The translations under genes were made by a program, and so were the position numbers. Below are positions 55,994 through 64,000 of a stretch of DNA of 64,000 nucleotides, piece by piece (position 1 is the stretch's first letter; the number at the start of each line of letters is the position of its first letter). Source of the DNA: Kocuria subflava (GTDB taxonomy: Bacteria > Actinomycetota > Actinomycetes > Actinomycetales > Micrococcaceae); the NCBI RefSeq assembly GCF_012163155.1, contig NZ_JAAVUN010000009.1:1-64000 (forward strand), in the 5' to 3' direction. The notes under the pieces were generated by a model. It worked only from the letters and a program-made list of their open reading frames with translations, had not been told where the DNA came from and did not search any database.

Positions 55994-57195
55994 CTTCGTC
56001 CTACCTGTACGACGCCGTACGGACCCCGTTCGCAAAGATCGGTGGTGCCCTCTCCGGCCACCGCCCGGATGACCTGGCCGCCCTGGTGGTGCGCACCATG
56101 GTGGAACGTGCACCGGAGTTTGATCCTGCCCGGATCGATGAGGTGATTTTCGGAAACGCCAACGGTGCCGGTGAAGAGAACCGCAACGTGGCTCGCATGG
56201 CCACCCTGCTGGCAGGTTTGCCCACCTCCGTGCCGGGCACCACGGTGAACCGTCTGTGCGGATCCTCCCTGGATGCCGCCATGATCGCTTCCCGCCAGAT
56301 CGAGGTGGAGGAAGCGGATGTGATGTTGGTGGGCGGTGCGGAGTCCATGTCCCGGGCACCGTGGGTCCTTCCGAAAACCGAACGAGCTTTCCCCATGCAG
56401 GACATCAAACTGGCCGACTCCACGCTGGGCTGGCGCCTGGTGAACCCACAGATGCCGGGGGAGTGGACCGTATCTCTGGGGGAGGCCACTGAACAACTGC
56501 GGGAGAAGCACGGCATCACCCGCGCTGAGCAGGACGAGTTCGCCGCACGGTCCCACCAGCTGGCGGCCGCAGCATGGGATCAGGGCCGCTACCAGGACCT
56601 GGTGGTCAGCGTTCCCGCCAACTCCAAACGGGGTACGGAGGTGACTCGGGATGAGACCATCCGTCCGGACTCCACGGCCGAGTCCCTGGGCGGACTGCGC
56701 ACGGTCTTCCGTGCGGAGAACGGCACCGTGACCGCGGGCAACGCTTCTCCCATGAACGACGGCGCCTCCGCCGCCTGGCTGGGCTCTGCGGCTGGTGGTG
56801 ACGTGCTGGGCCTTGATCCGCTGGCGCGCATTGCGGGGCGCGGCGCTGCTGCCAATGAACCCCAGTTCTTTGGGGAGGCCCCCGTGGAAGCCGGGAACAT
56901 CGCTCTGCGGCGCGCTGGAATCACCTGGGACCAGGTTGGTGCCGTGGAGCTCAACGAGGCTTTCGCCGCACAGTCACTGGCCTGTGTCCGCCAATGGGGG
57001 ATTGATCAGGAGATCGTGAACACCTGGGGCGGAGCCATTGCCATCGGCCACCCGTTGGGAGCCTCCGGCACCCGGGTGCTGGGCACCCTGGCGCGTCGCC
57101 TCAAGGCGGAGAACCAGCGGTGGGGTGTGGCCTCCCTGTGCATCGGCGTGGGTCAAGGCCTTGCCGTGGTGCTGGAAAACCAAGACGCGAACTGA
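55990..57195 (+). CDS. pcaF: Beta-ketoadipyl-CoA thiolase
   Basis: A 401-residue thiolase cleaving beta-ketoadipyl-CoA with CoA to succinyl-CoA and acetyl-CoA. Active-site Cys is in NRLCGSSLDAA near residue 88, His in GHPLGASG near 350 and Cys in SLCIGVGQGLA near 381. GTG start overlaps the pcaC stop. It precedes pcaI by 13 bp. Confidence 0.92.
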   Translation: MTSSYLYDAVRTPFAKIGGALSGHRPDDLAALVVRTMVERAPEFDPARIDEVIFGNANGAGEENRNVARMATLLAGLPTSVPGTTVNRLCGSSLDAAMIASRQIEVEEADVMLVGGAESMSRAPWVLPKTERAFPMQDIKLADSTLGWRLVNPQMPGEWTVSLGEATEQLREKHGITRAEQDEFAARSHQLAAAAWDQGRYQDLVVSVPANSKRGTEVTRDETIRPDSTAESLGGLRTVFRAENGTVTAGNASPMNDGASAAWLGSAAGGDVLGLDPLARIAGRGAAANEPQFFGEAPVEAGNIALRRAGITWDQVGAVELNEAFAAQSLACVRQWGIDQEIVNTWGGAIAIGHPLGASGTRVLGTLARRLKAENQRWGVASLCIGVGQGLAVVLENQDAN

Positions 57196-57208
57196 AGGAC
57201 TGCTGAAC

Positions 57209-57889
57209 ATGCTCAACGTCGTCGAATGCGCGGCAGCCGCCGTGGCACCCATCAAAAACGGATCCACCGTGATGATCGGTGGTTTCGGGGTGGCCGGTCA
57301 GCCGGTGGAACTCATTGATGCCCTGATCGAAGAAGGCGCCACGGACCTGACCGTGGTCAACAACAATGCCGGCAACGGGGATGTTGGGCTGGCCAAGCTC
57401 ATCAGCCTGGGGCGCGTCCGGAAGATCATCTGCTCCTTCCCACGCCAGGCGGACTCCCATCACTTTGATGCCAAGTACCACGCCGGTGAGATCGAACTGG
57501 AAGCGGTGCCCCAAGGCAACCTTGCCGAACGCATCCGCGCCGCGGGGGCAGGCATCGGGGCGTTCTTCACGCCCACCGGTTACGGCACCCCTCTGGCTGA
57601 GGGCAAGGAGGTCCGTGAGCTGGGCGGAAAGATGCAGATCTTGGAGTTGCCCATCACCGCTGACTTCTCCCTGACCAAGGCCGTCACCGCAGACACGGCC
57701 GGGAACCTGGTCTACCGCAAGACGGCCCGTAACTTCGGGCCCATCATGGCGGCTGCAGCCACCCACTCCATCGTGCAGGTCAGCAACGTTGTGCAGCGCG
57801 GCCAGCTGGACCCCGAGGTGGTGGTCACTCCGGGCATCTACGTGGACACCGTGGTGGCCATTGACTCCCCAGCCGTGGGCCAGGCCTGA
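57209..57889 (+). CDS. pcaI: 3-oxoadipate CoA-transferase alpha subunit
   Basis: A 226-residue CoA-transferase A subunit with GSTVMIGGFGVAGQPVELID near residues 18-37, the glycine-rich family motif, and CSFPRQADSHHFDAKY. Together with PcaJ it moves CoA from succinyl-CoA to beta-ketoadipate. ATG 57209 has GAAGGA upstream; the longer upstream frame is not used. A short tandem repeat separates it from pcaJ. Confidence 0.93.
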   Translation: MLNVVECAAAAVAPIKNGSTVMIGGFGVAGQPVELIDALIEEGATDLTVVNNNAGNGDVGLAKLISLGRVRKIICSFPRQADSHHFDAKYHAGEIELEAVPQGNLAERIRAAGAGIGAFFTPTGYGTPLAEGKEVRELGGKMQILELPITADFSLTKAVTADTAGNLVYRKTARNFGPIMAAAATHSIVQVSNVVQRGQLDPEVVVTPGIYVDTVVAIDSPAVGQA

Positions 57890-57911
57890 TTCCGGGTACC
57901 TGGTGTGCAGA

Positions 57912-57949
57912 TCAGCAACATGTAGGCCGGTCAGCAACATGCAGGCGGA
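57912..57949 (+). repeat. Two-copy 19-bp tandem repeat between pcaI and pcaJ
   Basis: TCAGCAACATGTAGGCCGG (57912-57930) is followed directly by a near copy beginning TCAGCAACATGCAGGC (57931-57949). It lies in the 86-bp gap before pcaJ. Confidence 0.7.
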
Positions 57950-57975
57950 CCGAAACCATTGAAAGAGAGCACAGC

Positions 57976-58632
57976 ATGACTCGCATGACTCGGGATCGCG
58001 CCCTGAGCCCGGAGGAACTGGCGGAAGTGGTGGCTGCGGACATCCCCGCCGGCGCTTACGTGAACTTGGGCATCGGCCAACCCACTTTGGTGTCCAACTA
58101 CCTGACTCCGGAGGATGACGTCACTCTCCACACGGAGAACGGAATGTTGGGGATGGGGGCGCAGGCACACGGTGAGGAGGTGGATCCGGATCTGATCAAC
58201 GCCGGGAAGATCCCCGTGAAGGAAACAGAGGGGTGCTCCTACTTCCATCATGCCGACTCGTTCGCCATGATGCGCGGCGGTCACCTGGACTGTTGTGTGC
58301 TGGGGGCCTTCCAGGTGGACCGCAACGGGAACCTGGCCAACTGGCACACGGGCAAACCCGATGCCATTCCTGCAGTGGGTGGAGCCATGGACCTGGCAAC
58401 CGGTGCCAAGCAGACGTTCGTGATGATGACCCTGACCGCCAAGAACGGTCAGCCCAAGCTGGTGGAGGAGTGCACCATGCCCTTGACCGGCGTGGGGTGT
58501 GTCTCTCGCATCTATACTGACCAGGCAGTGTTCCTCATCGAGGGGGACGGGTCAGTGGTGGTCCGGGAGACGTTCGGGTGTGATGTTGAAGCCGTCCAGG
58601 AGCTCGTACCTTTTGCCCTTGAGCGCGCTTGA
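57976..58632 (+). CDS. pcaJ: 3-oxoadipate CoA-transferase beta subunit
   Basis: A 218-residue CoA-transferase B subunit. The active-site Glu is in LHTENGMLGMG near residue 55. AAAGAGAGCAC precedes the ATG 57976. The stop overlaps the start of the IclR gene as TGATG. It pairs with PcaI. Confidence 0.94.
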   Translation: MTRMTRDRALSPEELAEVVAADIPAGAYVNLGIGQPTLVSNYLTPEDDVTLHTENGMLGMGAQAHGEEVDPDLINAGKIPVKETEGCSYFHHADSFAMMRGGHLDCCVLGAFQVDRNGNLANWHTGKPDAIPAVGGAMDLATGAKQTFVMMTLTAKNGQPKLVEECTMPLTGVGCVSRIYTDQAVFLIEGDGSVVVRETFGCDVEAVQELVPFALERA

Positions 58633-59444
58633 TGGTACCTGACGCATCTCAAGGTCCTGAGGCAACCACGCGTGAGGGTGGTGGGTACTTCGTCCAGTCC
58701 CTGGCCCGCGGGTTGGCGGTCATCGCCGCATTCGATGACCGCCACCCAGCCATGACACTTTCCGACGTCGCACGGCGTACCGGACTGACCCGTGCCACTG
58801 CCAGGCGGTTCCTGCTGACCCTGGAGGAGCTGGGCTACGTGCGCAGCGACGGTCGCCAGTTCGAGCTCACGGCCAAGGTGCTGGAGCTCGGCTACTCCTA
58901 TCTCTCTGCCCTCAGCCTCCCGGAGCTGGTCACCCCGCACTTGCGCAAACTCTCTGACCAGGTCCAGGAATCGTGCTCGGTGGCAGTGCTGGATGGCCCG
59001 GACATCGTGTACGTGGCACGGGTGCAGATGCGCCACATCATGAACGTTGCCATTTCCGTGGGTACCCGCTTCCCGGCGCACGCGACCTCCATGGGGCGGG
59101 TGCTGTTGGCGGATCTCAGCAACGACGACGCCGTGGCCCGCTGTGGGCAGCACCTGGGAGAACACCAGCTGGCTCGTACGGTGTCCACGCCGCACGAACT
59201 CATCAGGCGTTTGGATGAAGTACGCAGGCGGGGCTACGCCGTCGTCGATCAGGAACTGGAGGCCGGGCTGCGCTCCGTTGCCGTGCCGTTGAAGGATTCT
59301 GCGGGCAAAACCGTGGCCGCGGCCAACGTGTCCATGCGGGTGGGTGCAAGTCCCGCAGCCGATGACCCCGTGGGGCAGATCCTGCCCGCTCTGCAGCAGT
59401 GCGCAGCGGCAGTGCATCAAGATCTGGTGGCCAGCGCCGTCTGA
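58632..59444 (+). CDS. pcaR: IclR-family regulator (PcaR-like)
   Basis: A 270-residue IclR regulator. HTH LSDVARRTGLTRATARRFLLTL is near residues 40-61, effector domain SLARGLAVIAAF to the end, with the conserved HATSMGRVLLAD. Its position at the end of pcaIJ and similarity to PcaR/PobR-type regulators suggest control by beta-ketoadipate or protocatechuate. The ATG overlaps the pcaJ stop, so it is made with the pathway. It is a second candidate for binding the shared palindromes at pobA and pcaH. Confidence 0.87.
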   Translation: MVPDASQGPEATTREGGGYFVQSLARGLAVIAAFDDRHPAMTLSDVARRTGLTRATARRFLLTLEELGYVRSDGRQFELTAKVLELGYSYLSALSLPELVTPHLRKLSDQVQESCSVAVLDGPDIVYVARVQMRHIMNVAISVGTRFPAHATSMGRVLLADLSNDDAVARCGQHLGEHQLARTVSTPHELIRRLDEVRRRGYAVVDQELEAGLRSVAVPLKDSAGKTVAAANVSMRVGASPAADDPVGQILPALQQCAAAVHQDLVASAV

Positions 59445-59813
59445 CGTGACCCAGGCGACCTCATGGGCCCGGTTCAAGGGCTGGTGGGCGCCGGTGGACT
59501 CTGTTAAGCTGGCTGAGATTGGCTCGATCACCCATGTGGACTTCTTGATGTCATAGTCAAGATCCACAAGATCGCATTCCAGTGGCAACTTGGACACCGT
59601 CCCGAGGATCGCAAGATGAACCTCAGTGCCACTTTTTTGTGTGTCTGCAAACCATTCGTCCCAGTGCGGATCACCCGCACGCCACCGGGATGCGTGAACG
59701 CCAGGTCCTGAGGCAGGGCACCACGGCGTCGTGGGTGACGAGTAGGCCGTCAAAAGCCGAAGACCAAACAAGAGCGGCGCCGTGTGAGCGGCCCGCCACC
59801 ACCAGGAGACGAA
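59445..59813 (+). promoter_or_regulatory. Structured leader region of rpsL with attenuator-like terminator
   Basis: A -10-like TAAGCT (59505-59510) starts a leader of about 300 nt. A hairpin (59536-59567, GTGGA-TCTTGA with TCAAGATCCAC, 2-nt bulge) precedes an AGTGGCA/TGCCACT stem (59581-59587 and 59627-59633) followed by a T run (59634-59638). This arrangement resembles an attenuator before the str operon. Confidence 0.5.
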
Positions 59814-60188
59814 GTGCCAACAATTCAGCAGTTGGTCCGAAAGGGCCGCAGCCCGAAGGTCGTGAAGACCAAGGCGCCTGCCCTGAAGGGCAGCCCCATG
59901 AAGCGTGGCGTGTGCACCCGTGTGTACACCACCACTCCCAAGAAGCCGAACTCCGCCCTCCGTAAGGTCGCCCGTGTGCGCCTCAACGGCGGCGTCGAGG
60001 TCACCGCTTACATCCCCGGTGAGGGCCACAACCTCCAGGAGCACTCCATCGTGCTCGTTCGCGGTGGTCGTGTGAGGGACCTCCCGGGTGTCCGCTACAA
60101 GATCGTCCGCGGCGCCCTGGACACCCAGGGTGTCAAGGGTCGCGGCCAGGCCCGCTCCCGCTACGGCGCGAAGAAGGAGAAGAAGTAA
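59814..60188 (+). CDS. rpsL: 30S ribosomal protein S12
   Basis: A 124-residue S12 of the decoding centre. Lys43 ([12 protein letters not shown]) is unchanged, but codon 88 (60075-60077) is AGG, giving Arg in [12 protein letters not shown] where Lys is almost universal; substitution at this site causes streptomycin resistance. It also has VKGRGQARS where VKNRKQARS is usual. GTG 59814 is chosen over the longer frame with GGAGAC 7 nt upstream. It overlaps rpsG by one base. Confidence 0.96.
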   Translation: MPTIQQLVRKGRSPKVVKTKAPALKGSPMKRGVCTRVYTTTPKKPNSALRKVARVRLNGGVEVTAYIPGEGHNLQEHSIVLVRGGRVRDLPGVRYKIVRGALDTQGVKGRGQARSRYGAKKEKK

Positions 60189-60658
60189 TGCCTCGTAAGG
60201 GTCCCGCTCCCAAGCGCCCGCTCGTTGTCGACCCCGTCTACGGTTCGCCGGTCGTCACCCAGCTGATCAACAAGGTCCTCCAGGACGGCAAGAAGTCCAC
60301 CGCAGAGCGCATCGTTTACGGTGCCCTGGCCGGTGTGGAGCAGAAGACCGGCTCCGAGCCGGTTGCCACCCTGAAGAAGGCCCTGGAGAACGTCAAGCCC
60401 GCTCTGGAGGTGCGCTCCCGCCGAGTCGGCGGTGCCACCTACCAGGTGCCGGTTGAGGTTCGAGCAGGCCGCTCCACCGCCCTGGCTCTGCGCTGGCTGG
60501 TCGGCTACGCCAAGGCCCGCCGTGAGAACACCATGACCGAGCGTCTCATGAACGAGATCCTCGATGCCTCCAACGGCCTCGGTGCCGCGGTCAAGCGCCG
60601 TGAAGACACCCACAAGATGGCTGACTCCAACAAGGCCTTCGCCCACTACCGCTGGTAA
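60188..60658 (+). CDS. rpsG: 30S ribosomal protein S7
   Basis: A 156-residue S7 that nucleates the 30S head. [20 protein letters not shown] and [13 protein letters not shown] match the family. The ATG overlaps the rpsL stop (TAATG), so it is coupled. fusA follows after a 105-bp gap with hairpins. Confidence 0.97.
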   Translation: MPRKGPAPKRPLVVDPVYGSPVVTQLINKVLQDGKKSTAERIVYGALAGVEQKTGSEPVATLKKALENVKPALEVRSRRVGGATYQVPVEVRAGRSTALALRWLVGYAKARRENTMTERLMNEILDASNGLGAAVKRREDTHKMADSNKAFAHYRW

Positions 60659-60685
60659 TACCAGCCCCGCTGGTACCATCGGCCC

Positions 60686-60735
60686 GGTCTGCCGTCCACA
60701 CAGCGACCGCTGCAAAGCGGCACGGACGGCAGACC
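60686..60735 (+). other. Nested hairpin between rpsG and fusA
   Basis: GGTCTGCCGTCC (60686-60697) is fully complementary to 60724-60735, and an inner CCGCT/AGCGG stem (60707-60720) lies in the loop. A smaller TACCAGC/GCTGGTA hairpin is at 60659-60675. No T run, so a processing or differential-stability role is plausible. Confidence 0.5.
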
Positions 60736-60763
60736 ACCGGCCACACCTCAGAAGGGATTCACC

Positions 60764-62878
<2,115 letters not shown>

Positions 62879-62885
62879 GCCGTCA

Positions 62886-62977
62886 GCGGTTGCCTGAGCT
62901 GGTCTTAGGCAACCGCCGCCCGGGTCACCACCCGGCTTCCTGAGACTGTGTCCCGCTGCTTGTGGGCAGCGGGACAC
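62886..62977 (+). terminator. Two hairpins between fusA and tuf
   Basis: GCGGTTGCCT/AGGCAACCGC (62886-62916) and GTGTCCCGCTGC/GCAGCGGGACAC (62948-62977), both perfect. They probably separate fusA from tuf transcription; no long T run. Confidence 0.6.
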
Positions 62978-62987
62978 AATCTCCAAT

Positions 62988-63016
62988 TTCGTTACGTACC
63001 ACCACATGACTACACT
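62988..63016 (+). promoter_or_regulatory. Promoter of tuf
   Basis: -35-like TTCGTT (62988-62993), 17-bp spacer, -10 TACACT (63011-63016), giving an about 80-nt leader. Confidence 0.55.
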
Positions 63017-63103
63017 TGCAGAGGTTTCTGTTCGCTTCAGCGCCTCTTCTGCCTGCGCGAGCGGGCAAGCAAGGTTTCCACTCACGTTCTAGGAGGAACA
63101 ACC

Positions 63104-64000
<897 letters not shown>

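Overview
The window looks like a chromosomal contig end of a high-GC actinobacterium of the order Micrococcales, probably Micrococcaceae. Supporting signs are the gene order tRNA-Trp, secE, nusG, rplK, rplA, rplJ, rplL, rpoB, rpoC, rpsL, rpsG, fusA, tuf; the mycothiol gene mshD beside a GlnR-type regulator; the paired MaoC-fold genes beside tRNA-Thr and tRNA-Met; a TTG-started rpoB; and frequent GTG starts. No rRNA, CRISPR array, insertion sequence or prophage was recognised. The genus cannot be fixed from sequence reading alone.

Layout. 1-104 is low-complexity C/G sequence, likely a poor contig end. 129-6019 carries yajQ, a small secreted protein, tRNA-Tyr, thioredoxin, a VIT-family transporter with an AlkA-like glycosylase, and a DEAD-box RNA helicase with a long leader. 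6119-17252 is the most unusual block: a two-component system, then a tightly overlapping operon of three glycosyltransferases, a fused ABC exporter and an 828-residue protein with two phosphotransferase-like kinase domains, then a small anchored protein ending in Trp/Asp repeats. Three promoters in the block share a TCAT repeat with 11-bp periodicity. 17299-33265 holds housekeeping genes: tRNA-Thr, tRNA-Met, a MaoC pair, murB, asd, folA, thyA, a Nudix/histidine-phosphatase protein, mshD, a GlnR-like regulator, small membrane proteins, a nitrobindin-like protein, ygfZ, pfkA, ppk2 and an aminotransferase. 33404-47190 is the transcription/translation block from tRNA-Trp to rpoC, with structured leaders and hairpins. 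47366-59444 is a catabolic insertion between rpoC and rpsL: a Tat-exported ceramidase-like enzyme, an IclR regulator, pobA, and a complete protocatechuate branch of the beta-ketoadipate pathway (pcaHGBDCFIJ) closed by a second IclR regulator. 59505-64000 is the str region (rpsL, rpsG, fusA, partial tuf).

How the parts work together. PobA makes protocatechuate from 4-hydroxybenzoate; PcaHG, B, C, D, IJ and F take it to succinyl-CoA and acetyl-CoA. The pobA and pcaH promoters share a 14-bp palindrome that could be an IclR-type operator. In the 6-17 kb block, the kinase/regulator pair probably controls synthesis and export of an unidentified envelope glycoconjugate.

Points for attention are the uncharacterised glycosyltransferase/ABC/dual-kinase block and its repeat motif; an arginine at ribosomal protein S12 position 88, a classical streptomycin-resistance site; an enterobacterial-type Asd; structured leaders before rplJ and rpsL; a large rpoB-rpoC hairpin; and several genes whose start codon lies 6-7 nt after a -10 element, suggesting leaderless mRNAs.
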